DNA of 42,023 nt, taken from NCBI RefSeq assembly GCF_011045025.1, contig NZ_JAAKZX010000072.1, forward strand, positions 1 through 42,023. The letters are read 5' to 3'. A program made the position numbers and the translations under genes. The notes beneath the pieces are model-generated. The model saw only the letters and a program-made list of their open reading frames with translations, was not told where the DNA came from and made no database searches. Below, in pieces: positions 25,849-33,494 of this stretch. Each line of letters opens with the position of its first letter. Position 1 is the first letter of the stretch. The DNA is from Streptomyces ureilyticus. GTDB taxonomy: Bacteria > Actinomycetota > Actinomycetes > Streptomycetales > Streptomycetaceae.

Positions 25849-26450
25849 TCTTCGGGCGCTCTGAGCGCGGCAAGGCCCCCGTCGAGCCCGTCACGCTCAA
25901 GATCCTCGTGGCGGGCGGCTTCGGCGTGGGCAAAACGACGATGGTCGGCGCGGTCAGCGAGATCAAGCCGTTGCGGACCGAGGAAGTGCTCACCGAGGCC
26001 GGCCGCCCCGTCGACGACACCAGCGGTGTGGAGGGCAAGCACACCACCACGGTTGCCATGGACTTCGGCCGCATCACCCTCCGCGAGGATCTGGTCCTGT
26101 ACCTCTTCGGGACGCCCGGACAGGACCGCTTCTGGTTCCTGTGGGACGAACTCTCCACCGGCGCCCTGGGGGCCGTCGTACTCGCCGACACCCGCCGCCT
26201 GGAGGACTGCTTCGCCGCGGTCGACTACTTCGAGCGGCGCTCCATTCCCTTCGTGGTGGGCGTCAACTGCTTCGAGGGCGCCGCCCGCTATCCCACAGAA
26301 GATGTCCGCCAGGCCCTCGACCTCGACCCCGAGGTGCCCGTCGTGCTGTGCGACGCGCGCGACCGGGAGTCGGTCAAAGAGGTCCTCATCGGCGTCGTCC
26401 AGCACGCGATGGCGTACGCGGCCGAGCGCCGCCAGACCGTCACCACCTGA
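25845..26450 (+). CDS. cvnD: Conservon small GTPase CvnD
   Basis: Protein of 201 residues of the conservon/MglA-like GTPase family. P-loop GGFGVGKT at 24-31, switch I region with GKHTTTVAMDFG, switch II FGTPGQDRF, and NCFE where NKxD is expected, so the G4 specificity motif is degenerate, as is common for this family. It should cycle between GTP and GDP forms on the CvnA-B-C membrane complex. The ATG overlaps the hydantoinase stop by 4 bases, so its translation depends on the inserted gene being read through. A strong terminator follows at 26482. Confidence 0.94.
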   Translation: MIFGRSERGKAPVEPVTLKILVAGGFGVGKTTMVGAVSEIKPLRTEEVLTEAGRPVDDTSGVEGKHTTTVAMDFGRITLREDLVLYLFGTPGQDRFWFLWDELSTGALGAVVLADTRRLEDCFAAVDYFERRSIPFVVGVNCFEGAARYPTEDVRQALDLDPEVPVVLCDARDRESVKEVLIGVVQHAMAYAAERRQTVTT

Positions 26451-26481
26451 AGCGCTCGCCCTCAACCCGGCCTGCCACGTG

Positions 26482-26519
26482 TACGGCCCGTACCCCCGCC
26501 GACTGGGGTACGGGCCGTA
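26482..26519. terminator. Strong bidirectional stem-loop between cvnD and glpK
   Basis: TACGGCCCGTACCCC (26482-26496) pairs perfectly with GGGGTACGGGCCGTA (26505-26519) across an 8-base loop. It lies between the convergent cvnD and glpK genes and should terminate one or both transcripts. Confidence 0.85.
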
Positions 26520-26543
26520 GTCCTTGGGCGCGACACGCGCGAC

Positions 26544-26583
26544 GCACGCGCGTGCACCCCAAAAACGCCGCACGCGCGCGTGC
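26544..26583. repeat. Two palindromic repeats after glpK, one with a T-tract
   Basis: GCACGCGCGTGC (26544-26555) and GCACGCGCGCGTGC (26570-26583) are each self-complementary. On the minus strand the second is followed by GGCGTTTTT, so it can serve as an intrinsic terminator of glpK. Confidence 0.55.
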
Positions 26584-26599
26584 ACCGCGAAAACGATCC

Positions 26600-28111
26600 T
26601 TAGCTCGGACCGTCCTCGTGCCAGCCGAAGCTCTTCTCCACCGCCTTGCGCCAGTTGTGGTACTCGCGGTCGCGCACCGCGTCCTCCATCGACGGGGTCC
26701 ACTCGACGTCCTTCGCCCAGTGCGACTTCAGCTCGTCGAGGTCGTTCCAGACACCGGTCGCGAGGCCCGCCGCGTAAGCGGCGCCCAGGCAGGTCGTCTC
26801 GGACACCTTCGGACGGATCACCGGTACCCCGAGCACATCCGCCTGGTGCTGCATCAAAAGGTTGTTCTTGGTCATGCCGCCGTCCACCTTCAGGGTCGTG
26901 ATGTGCACCCCGGAGTCCTGGAACATGGCGTCGACGACCTCCCGGGTCTGCCAGCTCGTCGCTTCGAGCACCGCGCGCGCGAGGTGCCCCTTCGTGACGT
27001 ACCGCGTGAGACCGGTGACGACTCCGCGCGCGTCGGAGCGCCAGTAGGGCGCGAACAGGCCGGAGAAAGCGGGCACGATGTACGCCCCGCCGTTGTCGTC
27101 GACGCTCGCCGCCAGCGTCTCGATCTCGTCCGCCGTACGGATGATGCCGAGCTGGTCGCGGAACCACTGCACCAGGGCGCCGGTGATCGCGATCGACCCC
27201 TCCAGGCAGTACACGGGCGCCTCGGAGCCGATTTTGTAGCCCATGGTGGTGAGCAGCCCGCTCTTCGAAGGAACCGGCCGGTTCCCGGTGTTGAGCAGCA
27301 GGAAGCTGCCGGTGCCGTAGGTGTTCTTGGCCGTGCCCACGTCGTAGCAGGCCTGCCCGAAGACCGCCGCCTGCTGGTCGCCGAGCGCCGAGGCGACCGG
27401 CACCCCGCCGAGTTGGCCCACGGCAGTCCCGTACACCTCGGAGGAGGACTTGATCTCCGGGAGCATCGCTTCCGGGACGTTCATCGCGGAGAGGATCGAG
27501 GCGTCCCACTGGAGGGTCTCGAGGTTCATCAGCATGGTGCGCCCGGCGTTGGTCACGTCGGTGACGTGACGGCCGCCGTCCGTGCCGCCGGTGAGGTTCC
27601 AGATCAGCCAGGAGTCGATCGTGCCGAAGGCGATCTCGCCCCGCTCGGCGCGAGCCCGCAGCCCCGGCACGTTGTCCAGCAGCCAGGCCGCCTTCGGCCC
27701 GGAGAAGTAGCTGGCCAGCGGCAGGCCGGTCTGCTCGCGGAAACGGTCCTGCCCGTCCGAGCCGCCCAGCTCGTTGCAGAGCGCCGAGGTACGGGTGTCC
27801 TGCCAGACGATCGCGTTGTGCACGGGCTTGCCCGTGGCCCGGTCCCAAAGGACCGTCGTCTCCCGCTGGTTGGTGATCCCCAGCGCGCTGAGCTGGTCGG
27901 CGCGGAGCCCGGCCTTCGCGATGGCCCCGGCCACGACGGCCTGCACCTTCGACCAGATCTCGGTGGCGTCGTGCTCCACCCAGCCCGGCTTCGGGAAGAT
28001 CTGACGGTGCTCGCGCTGGTCGACGGCGACGATCGCGCCGTCCTGGTTGAAGATGATGCAGCGGCTGGAAGTGGTGCCCTGGTCGATTGCGGCGACGAAC
28101 TTGTCTGTCAT
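26600..28111 (-). CDS. glpK: Glycerol kinase
   Basis: Protein of 503 residues, the usual length for a FGGY glycerol kinase. The N-terminus has AIDQGTTSSR (ATP-binding loop). Further on are WVEHDATEIW, GITNQRETTVLWDR (glycerol-binding Arg-Glu), IVWQDTR, GTIDSWLIWNLTGG, and the FGGY signature region near VDGGMTKNNLLMQHQADVLG. It phosphorylates glycerol to sn-glycerol-3-phosphate in the cytoplasm. The ATG has AGGGG upstream. It lies 22 bases downstream of glpF, so the two form one operon; no glpD follows. Confidence 0.97.
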   Translation of the reverse strand: MTDKFVAAIDQGTTSSRCIIFNQDGAIVAVDQREHRQIFPKPGWVEHDATEIWSKVQAVVAGAIAKAGLRADQLSALGITNQRETTVLWDRATGKPVHNAIVWQDTRTSALCNELGGSDGQDRFREQTGLPLASYFSGPKAAWLLDNVPGLRARAERGEIAFGTIDSWLIWNLTGGTDGGRHVTDVTNAGRTMLMNLETLQWDASILSAMNVPEAMLPEIKSSSEVYGTAVGQLGGVPVASALGDQQAAVFGQACYDVGTAKNTYGTGSFLLLNTGNRPVPSKSGLLTTMGYKIGSEAPVYCLEGSIAITGALVQWFRDQLGIIRTADEIETLAASVDDNGGAYIVPAFSGLFAPYWRSDARGVVTGLTRYVTKGHLARAVLEATSWQTREVVDAMFQDSGVHITTLKVDGGMTKNNLLMQHQADVLGVPVIRPKVSETTCLGAAYAAGLATGVWNDLDELKSHWAKDVEWTPSMEDAVRDREYHNWRKAVEKSFGWHEDGPS

Positions 28112-28133
28112 GACGTCCCCTTCGTCGGATTCT

Positions 28134-28859
28134 TCAGAAGGCCACGTTGAAAATGAGCCCCGAAAGTGCCCCGCCGATCAGCGGCCCCACCACCGGGATC
28201 CACGCGTAACCCCAGTCCGAGGTGCCCTTGTTGGGTATCGGGAGCAGGGCGTGGGTGATGCGCGGCCCCAGGTCACGGGCCGGATTGATGGCGTATCCGG
28301 TGGGACCGCCGAGCGACAGGCCGATGCCGACCACCAGGAAGGAGACGATCAGAATCGCGGTGCCGGACTCGCCGAGACCCTTGGTCAGGCCGAAGGCCAG
28401 GATCGGCAGAACCAGAGCGATGGTGGCGATGATCTCCGTGATGAGGTTCGCCACGGGATTGCGGATCGCGGGTGCCGTGGAGAAGATCCCCAGCGTCGGT
28501 TGCGCCTTCTTCTCCTCGGCGTTGGCCTGGAACTGCGCGAGGTAGACCAGCCAGCACAGGACCGCGCCGAGCATCGCGCCGATCATCTGCCCGGCGACGT
28601 AGAGGTGGACCTTGTCCCAGTTCCCGGTGTCGATCGCGATGCCGAGTGTCACCGCCGGGTTGAGGTGCCCGCCGGACAGCGGTGCCGCGGTGTACGCCCC
28701 GGCCATCACACCGAAGCCCCAGCCGAACGCGATGACGACCCAGCCCGCGTCCTTCGCTTTGGAGTCGTTCAGTACCACCGCGGCGACGACTCCGGCGCCG
28801 AACAGAATCAGGATCGCTGTGCCGATGATCTCACCGACGAAGATGTCTCCATTGCTCAT
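28134..28859 (-). CDS. glpF: Glycerol facilitator (aquaglyceroporin)
   Basis: Protein of 241 residues with six membrane segments and both NPA half-helices: GGHLNPAVTLG and YAINPARDLGPR. The Asp after the second NPAR is the mark of glycerol-conducting aquaglyceroporins as opposed to water channels. It lets glycerol diffuse across the inner membrane for trapping by GlpK. The ATG at 28859 is preceded by AGGAG. In S. coelicolor this operon is preceded by the IclR-type regulator gylR; no such gene is adjacent here. Confidence 0.96.
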   Translation of the reverse strand: MSNGDIFVGEIIGTAILILFGAGVVAAVVLNDSKAKDAGWVVIAFGWGFGVMAGAYTAAPLSGGHLNPAVTLGIAIDTGNWDKVHLYVAGQMIGAMLGAVLCWLVYLAQFQANAEEKKAQPTLGIFSTAPAIRNPVANLITEIIATIALVLPILAFGLTKGLGESGTAILIVSFLVVGIGLSLGGPTGYAINPARDLGPRITHALLPIPNKGTSDWGYAWIPVVGPLIGGALSGLIFNVAF

Positions 28860-29249
28860 GGCGGCTCCTAGGCCCTCGCCCGGGGCGATCGGCCCCGGTC
28901 CACCGTGCAGGGTGCGTTTCCCATGGCTACTTCAGCCGAAGGCAGGGAGGGTCCCGCGCCCCGCCCGGCGTCCGTGACGAGCGTGCCGTCGCAGCCGAAT
29001 CGCCCATGGGGGATGACCCGTTGGCGCAGGCGAGGGCCCGCGCAGCGCAGTGCGTGATACGCCGGGAATGCGGCGACGCCGACTGACATCCGGAAGTGTT
29101 CACCGGAGGTCAACGACCGTCAAGGTCGCGGACGGCAATGGTTCTTGCCCGCAAAACTGCCTGAACCGGGACGGCCGGGTTCCGCAACCGCTGTACGGCG
29201 GTGCCGCACACGTCACTGCCGGGCCGCGGGCATGGTGCCGCAAAGCCGC
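28860..29249. other. Intergenic region upstream of glpF
   Basis: No coding sequence is convincing in these 390 bases. On the minus strand TTGAC occurs twice in direct repeat (TTGACGGTCGTTGACC, rev. of 29108-29123), about 250 bases upstream of glpF; either copy could be a -35 element or an activator/repressor half-site. No gylR fragment is visible, and no tRNA or RNA gene is seen. Confidence 0.4.
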
Positions 29250-30902
29250 TCAGCCCAGGCTCGGCCCGCCCGCCCCGCATCCCGCCTGCGCGGGCGCCGC
29301 TCCCGAGCCGCGGCGGATCTCGTGGCCAGGCAGGCCCGCATGGCCCAGCACCCAGCTCGCGCCCCGCAGCGACTTCGCGGCCTGTTTGAGCGGCGCCAGA
29401 CACGCGGCCGCCTGGCGGTGGTCGGTCAAGCTTCCCGGGGCACACAGCACTGTGGCCAGGGACAGCGTGACGGCGAGGCCACCGGCCGACCACGGCGTGT
29501 CGAGCACCGACATGGCCAGCGGATCGAGCCCCTCCGGATCTGTCAGTACGAGAAAGTCGTCGCCGCCGATGTGCCCCACGCGCGTGGCTTCGGACGCCGT
29601 CGCCTGCAGCGCACGCCCCACTCCGCGGATCAGCTCGTCGCCCGCCGCGAACCCCGCACCGTCATTGACCTGCTTGAAGCCGTCGACATCCAGCCAGCTC
29701 AGCGCGAAGATCCGCCCGTGCGCGATCCGCCGGTCCACCTCTGCGGTGATCGCGTCGGAACCCGGCAGCCGCGTCAGCGGGTTCAGCCCGGCCGCCTCCT
29801 CGACGCGGCTCTCGGCCAGCGCCCGTACCAGATCGGCCAGTCGTACGACTCCCACGCACCGCCCGAGCCGGTCGACGACCGCGACGTCGTCGGACGTACG
29901 GTCACGGTCCCCGTCCGCCACCACGTCGAGGACCTCCCACGCGGTGGCGTCCACGCCGACCGTACGCGGCGGATCGCCGAGCTTGGCGGCCGGCCGGTCG
30001 GCATATAGCGCATGCCCGTAGGGGCCCGACAGCGAGAGCAGGAACCGGGAACGGTGCACCGACCGCACCGGGACCCCGGCCGCGTCCACGAGCAGCACCC
30101 CGGACACCTCCGGCGACCCGGTCAGCAGCGCCCGCACCTGCCCCGCGGACGCGCCTGCGGGCAACAGCGCCGCAGGGCGTACGAACTGCCGCACCGACGG
30201 CCCGTACGAGGGTGTCGCCGCGGTGGCCTGGGAGAGCGCCGGAACGTATACGTCCGCTGCCGGACGGCGTGCCGGGGGACCGAACAGCTCGCCCTGAGCG
30301 AGTTGCGCGCCCGCGGACAGTGCCGCCGAACACTGCAGTTCCGTCTCGACTCCCTCGACGGAAAGCAGCGCGCCGAGCTGCTCGCACAGGGTCCGCATCG
30401 CCCGCACGACCGCGGGACGCGTCAGCAGGGAAGCATCGAGCTTGACCAGGTCGGGCACGAGATCCGCGAGCACCCGAAGAGGTACGTCGCCGTCGCCGAT
30501 GCCGTCCGCGCAGATCCGGAAGCCCTCGCCGCGCAGCGCCGAAACCGCCTCGATGAGCGCCCGGTGCGGCACATGCGTGAAGGGCGGTCCGACATCGACC
30601 GTCACCTCCCACGGCATGCGCCCCGCCTCGCGCACGGCCTCCCGCAGCGCGGCGAGCCCTCCCAGGTCGGCGAGGGTGCCCGCGAACACGTTGACGTGGA
30701 GCGGGAGCAACGTCTCCTGACGGGCCGCCGCCCGGATCGCCAACGCGGCCAGCCGACCGTCGAGTTCGGGGTCGCGGCGGGCCTGTGCGAGGACGTCACC
30801 GGCCTCCGGGCGGGCGAGTATCTCCAGTGCTGCCACCCCTCCGGTCGTCAGGTTGACGATCGGCTGGAAGGCGAAGCGGAGAGTATCCGTCCAGGAGCGC
30901 AC
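29250..30902 (-). CDS. EAL-CBS-like-GGDEF protein with degenerate active sites
   Basis: Protein of about 550 residues. N-terminal EAL-type domain (about 8-240): FAFQPIVNL, then EILAR (27-31) where EALLR is expected, LHVNVFAG, VDVGPP in place of a TE motif, ADGIGDGD in place of DDFG, but LVKLDASLL and VEGVETELQ retained. The middle (about 245-375) resembles a CBS pair. The C-terminal GGDEF domain has LTRLPGSDAI, LDVDGFKQVND and GGDDF at 446-450 instead of GGDEF, without an RxxD I-site. It probably senses rather than makes or breaks cyclic di-GMP (inference). The start is unclear: GTG at 30902, with a CATTAT six bases upstream, or TTG at 30935. Confidence 0.85.
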   Translation of the reverse strand: MRSWTDTLRFAFQPIVNLTTGGVAALEILARPEAGDVLAQARRDPELDGRLAALAIRAAARQETLLPLHVNVFAGTLADLGGLAALREAVREAGRMPWEVTVDVGPPFTHVPHRALIEAVSALRGEGFRICADGIGDGDVPLRVLADLVPDLVKLDASLLTRPAVVRAMRTLCEQLGALLSVEGVETELQCSAALSAGAQLAQGELFGPPARRPAADVYVPALSQATAATPSYGPSVRQFVRPAALLPAGASAGQVRALLTGSPEVSGVLLVDAAGVPVRSVHRSRFLLSLSGPYGHALYADRPAAKLGDPPRTVGVDATAWEVLDVVADGDRDRTSDDVAVVDRLGRCVGVVRLADLVRALAESRVEEAAGLNPLTRLPGSDAITAEVDRRIAHGRIFALSWLDVDGFKQVNDGAGFAAGDELIRGVGRALQATASEATRVGHIGGDDFLVLTDPEGLDPLAMSVLDTPWSAGGLAVTLSLATVLCAPGSLTDHRQAAACLAPLKQAAKSLRGASWVLGHAGLPGHEIRRGSGAAPAQAGCGAGGPSLG

Positions 30903-30923
30903 GGAAGCATAATGACGCTTCCG
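30902..30923. promoter_or_regulatory. Inverted repeat at the start of the EAL-GGDEF gene
   Basis: CGGAAGC (30902-30908) and GCTTCCG (30917-30923) flank eight bases and overlap the probable GTG start, so it could be an operator or a 5' mRNA hairpin. Confidence 0.4.
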
Positions 30924-31027
30924 GGGTGCGCCCAATCCCAGTTCACGAGCTGTTCACGCAGGATTCCGGTCTGATCACTCAGCGTACGGAAGGCCACTTC
31001 AGCTCCGGCCGTACGGGCACCCTGTCC

Positions 31028-32218
31028 TCACCGGACGGCTATCACGGACGACCCGTGCCCGAACAGCCCCTGGTTCGCGGTGATCCCCACCCGCGCGCCG
31101 GTGACCTGCCGTTCGCCCGCCGTACCGCGCAACTGCCAGGTGAGCTCACAGACTTGGGCGATGGCCTGGGCCGGAACGGCCTCTCCGAAGGAGGCGAGTC
31201 CGCCGCTGACGTTCACGGGTATGCGCCCGCCAAGGGCCGTCGCGCCCTCTCTGAGCAGTTTGGCGGCCTCACCCTCCCCGCACAGCCCCAGGTCCTCGTA
31301 CCACTGCAACTCCAGGGCCGTGGACAGGTCGTAGACCTCGGCGATCGAGAGGTCCTCCGGGCCGATGCCCGCCTCCTCGTACGCCGCTCGCGCGATCGAC
31401 GTGCGGAACGTCTCGGGCGCCGGCTCCACCGCGACCGCCGAGTCCGTCGCGATGTCCGGCAGATCGAGCACCGTGTTCGGGAAGCGCGGTGTCACCGTGG
31501 ACACCGCACGGATTCGCACCGGATCCACGGCACCATGACGCCGCGCGAACTCCATGCTGGACAGCACGAGTGCCGCGGCCCCGTCCGAGGTCGCGCAGAT
31601 GTCGAGCAGCCGCAGTGGATCGGCGACGACCGCCGAGGCGGCGACCTCCTCGGCGGTGACCCGCTTGCGGTACCGCGCGTTCGGATTCATCGCCCCTAGG
31701 GCGGCGTTCTTCACCTTGACCTGCGCGAAGTCCTCCAGAGTGTCCCCGTGCACGGCCATCCGCCGCCGCGCGTACAGCCCGAAGTACGTCGGATTCGTCG
31801 CCCCCAGGACACGGAACCGCAGCCAGTCCGGATCGTCGGGCCGATTCCCGCCCGCGGGCCGGAAGAACCCCTTCGGAGCCGCGTCCGCACCCACCACCAG
31901 GACCACGTCAGCGAGACCCGAAAGGATCTGCGCCCGCGCCGTGTTGACGGCCTGCGCACCCGACGCGCACGCCGCGTACACACTCGCCACCCGGGCGCCC
32001 TGCCAGCCCAGCGCCTTCGCGAACGTCGCCCCCACCACGTATCCCGGATAGCCGCCACGGACCGTGTCCGCGCCGACGATCGAGCCGACGTCCCGCCAGT
32101 CGACCCCCGCATCGGCCAGTGCCGCGCGCGCCGCCGCCACCCCGTACTCGACGAAGCCGCGTCCCCACTTGCCCCAGGGATGCATGCCCGCGCCGAGCAC
32201 CGCCACCTCACCCGTCAT
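31028..32218 (-). CDS. Thiolase-like protein (SCP2-thiolase/lipid-transfer family)
   Basis: Protein of 396 residues with a thiolase fold. The nucleophilic Cys84 is in ASVYAACASGAQAVN. The usual second-half GHP His motif is absent: the segment reads VSGGLASFGEAVPAQ. The C-terminus ends with NQGLFGHGSSVIAV. Such proteins pair with DUF35 partners, and the pair acts either as a beta-ketothiolase or, as in the Ltp2-ChsH2 steroid system, as a retro-aldolase. The upstream DUF35 gene overlaps it by 4 bases (ATGA), so the two should form a complex. Substrate: an acyl-CoA, exact identity unknown. Confidence 0.85.
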   Translation of the reverse strand: MTGEVAVLGAGMHPWGKWGRGFVEYGVAAARAALADAGVDWRDVGSIVGADTVRGGYPGYVVGATFAKALGWQGARVASVYAACASGAQAVNTARAQILSGLADVVLVVGADAAPKGFFRPAGGNRPDDPDWLRFRVLGATNPTYFGLYARRRMAVHGDTLEDFAQVKVKNAALGAMNPNARYRKRVTAEEVAASAVVADPLRLLDICATSDGAAALVLSSMEFARRHGAVDPVRIRAVSTVTPRFPNTVLDLPDIATDSAVAVEPAPETFRTSIARAAYEEAGIGPEDLSIAEVYDLSTALELQWYEDLGLCGEGEAAKLLREGATALGGRIPVNVSGGLASFGEAVPAQAIAQVCELTWQLRGTAGERQVTGARVGITANQGLFGHGSSVIAVR

Positions 32219-32661
32219 GCCCCCACCCCCGTCGGCTGCCAGTGCCAGGTCGTCCAGGTCGTCTCCGCGTCCTCGTTCAGCACGCCCGGGACGACCTCCA
32301 CCTCCATGCCCACCGTCAGATCGGCGACGGTGACCCCCGGAACCGTCTGTCCGAGCACCACGATCCGCTCGGATTCCAGCTCCACAGCGATCAACGCGTA
32401 CGGCTGCCATTCGAGTTCCGGGTCGGACACATACGGTGACGGTGGCCGGTACCGGCTGTCGGTGTACGACCAGATGCGACCCCTCCGGGACAGCGGGATC
32501 TCGGCCAGCTCGCCGCCCGGGCAACCCGGGTTGCGGCAGAAGGCGTCCTCACGGGGGAAGAACACCGATGCGCAGGCGGAACAGCGCGTGCCCAGAAGCC
32601 GGAAGTCGTCTCCCTCGCCGGCGAACCAGCCCGGGACCACGGGTGTGCGGGTGCGGGACAA
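32215..32661 (-). CDS. DUF35 Zn-ribbon/OB-fold protein
   Basis: Protein of 148 residues. A rubredoxin-like zinc ribbon has Cys27, Cys30, Cys42 and Cys47 (RCSACASVFFP and FCRNPGCPGG). The OB-fold follows: GRIWSYTDSRYRPP, PYALIAVELESERIVVLGQ and LTVGMEVEVV. It is the partner subunit of the thiolase-like protein immediately downstream and could hold the CoA or pantetheine arm. I chose the TTG at 32661 because GGAGG lies four bases upstream; the alternative GTG a few codons on lacks a ribosome site. A perfect operator-like palindrome is just upstream. Confidence 0.85.
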   Translation of the reverse strand: MSRTRTPVVPGWFAGEGDDFRLLGTRCSACASVFFPREDAFCRNPGCPGGELAEIPLSRRGRIWSYTDSRYRPPSPYVSDPELEWQPYALIAVELESERIVVLGQTVPGVTVADLTVGMEVEVVPGVLNEDAETTWTTWHWQPTGVGA

Positions 32662-32681
32662 GATCCCTCCAGTGCTGCTTA

Positions 32682-32698
32682 TCTGACGGCTCGTCAGA
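32682..32698. promoter_or_regulatory. Perfect palindrome TCTGACG-N3-CGTCAGA, probable TetR-type operator
   Basis: TCTGACG (32682-32688) and CGTCAGA (32692-32698) form a perfect inverted repeat around three bases, 21 bases upstream of the DUF35 start. Sites of this shape precede acyl-CoA metabolism genes under TetR-family control in actinomycetes. No TetR gene is adjacent, so the regulator is encoded elsewhere. Confidence 0.65.
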
Positions 32699-32886
32699 AG
32701 TGTGGCACGGGGCGCGTCGATTGGGCAGGGCGTCGGCGGACAGGCCTGTGCGTCGGGAGAACCGCTCGGCCCTCCTGGGCGTCGGTGTATCGGTGGGGGC
32801 GGCCGGGGCCTACGGGGGTGGTTCCGGCCGTCTCTCGTCTCACCGCACCGAGACGCCCCTCCGGAGTCGCCCATGTGGTGATCGGC

Positions 32887-32902
32887 TACAGTCCGCGGCG
32901 TG
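32887..32902 (+). promoter_or_regulatory. Leaderless promoter -10 (TACAGT) for the Nudix gene
   Basis: TACAGT at 32887-32892 is followed by seven bases and the GTG start at 32900. There is no Shine-Dalgarno, so the mRNA probably begins at the start codon. No convincing -35 is visible. Confidence 0.55.
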
Positions 32903-33436
32903 TCCCCGACCCAGAACCCGCCCGCCGACTCCGCGCCGGACTCCCACTGTTCGAGCTGCGGAGCGCCCTACGGAGAGGGCGTCTCCGGCTGGCCCCGCAC
33001 CTGCGCCTCCTGTGGCGCCGCGGCCTACCGCAATCCGCTGCCCGTCGCGGTGGCCCTTCAGCCCGTGTACGACGTCAGGGGTACCGCCCTGGTCGTCATC
33101 ACCCGAGCCATCGCCCCCGCGCGCGGGGGCATCGCCCTGCCTGGAGGGTTCATCGACCACCGGGAAGACTGGCGGCACGCCGTCGTCCGCGAACTCAAGG
33201 AGGAGACGGGCATCGACGCGGCGGCCCACGACGTACGGCTCGCCGACGCGATGAGCTCTCCCGACGGCCACCTCCTCCTCTTCGGCCTGCTTCCGGAGCG
33301 CCCGGCCGCCACACTGCCGCCGCCCTCCGCGACGGACGAGACCGAGGGCCGGCACTTGATCCGCACGGCGACCGAACTCGCCTTCCCTCTGCACACCTTG
33401 GCGGCTCGGGCGTTCTTCGAAGGTCGGTACGTCTGA
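32900..33436 (+). CDS. Nudix hydrolase with N-terminal zinc ribbon
   Basis: Protein of 178 residues. An N-terminal zinc ribbon uses Cys17, Cys20, Cys35 and Cys38 (HCSSCGAPY and TCASCGAAAYRNP). A complete Nudix box GX5EX7REUXEEXGU lies at about 83-105 (GGFIDHRE, RELKEETGI). The order ribbon-Nudix resembles NudC (NADH pyrophosphatase/decapping) and NrtR/ADPR-type enzymes, but this protein is shorter than NudC (about 260-315 residues) and lacks its N-terminal domain. It hydrolyses a nucleoside diphosphate linked to another moiety, substrate unknown. Translation probably starts leaderless at GTG 32900. Confidence 0.88.
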   Translation: MSPTQNPPADSAPDSHCSSCGAPYGEGVSGWPRTCASCGAAAYRNPLPVAVALQPVYDVRGTALVVITRAIAPARGGIALPGGFIDHREDWRHAVVRELKEETGIDAAAHDVRLADAMSSPDGHLLLFGLLPERPAATLPPPSATDETEGRHLIRTATELAFPLHTLAARAFFEGRYV

Positions 33437-33494
33437 CGCGTCGTCCAGGCGGATGCGTTGTCCACGGAGCCTGAAGGCCACTCAGGAGCCTGCG

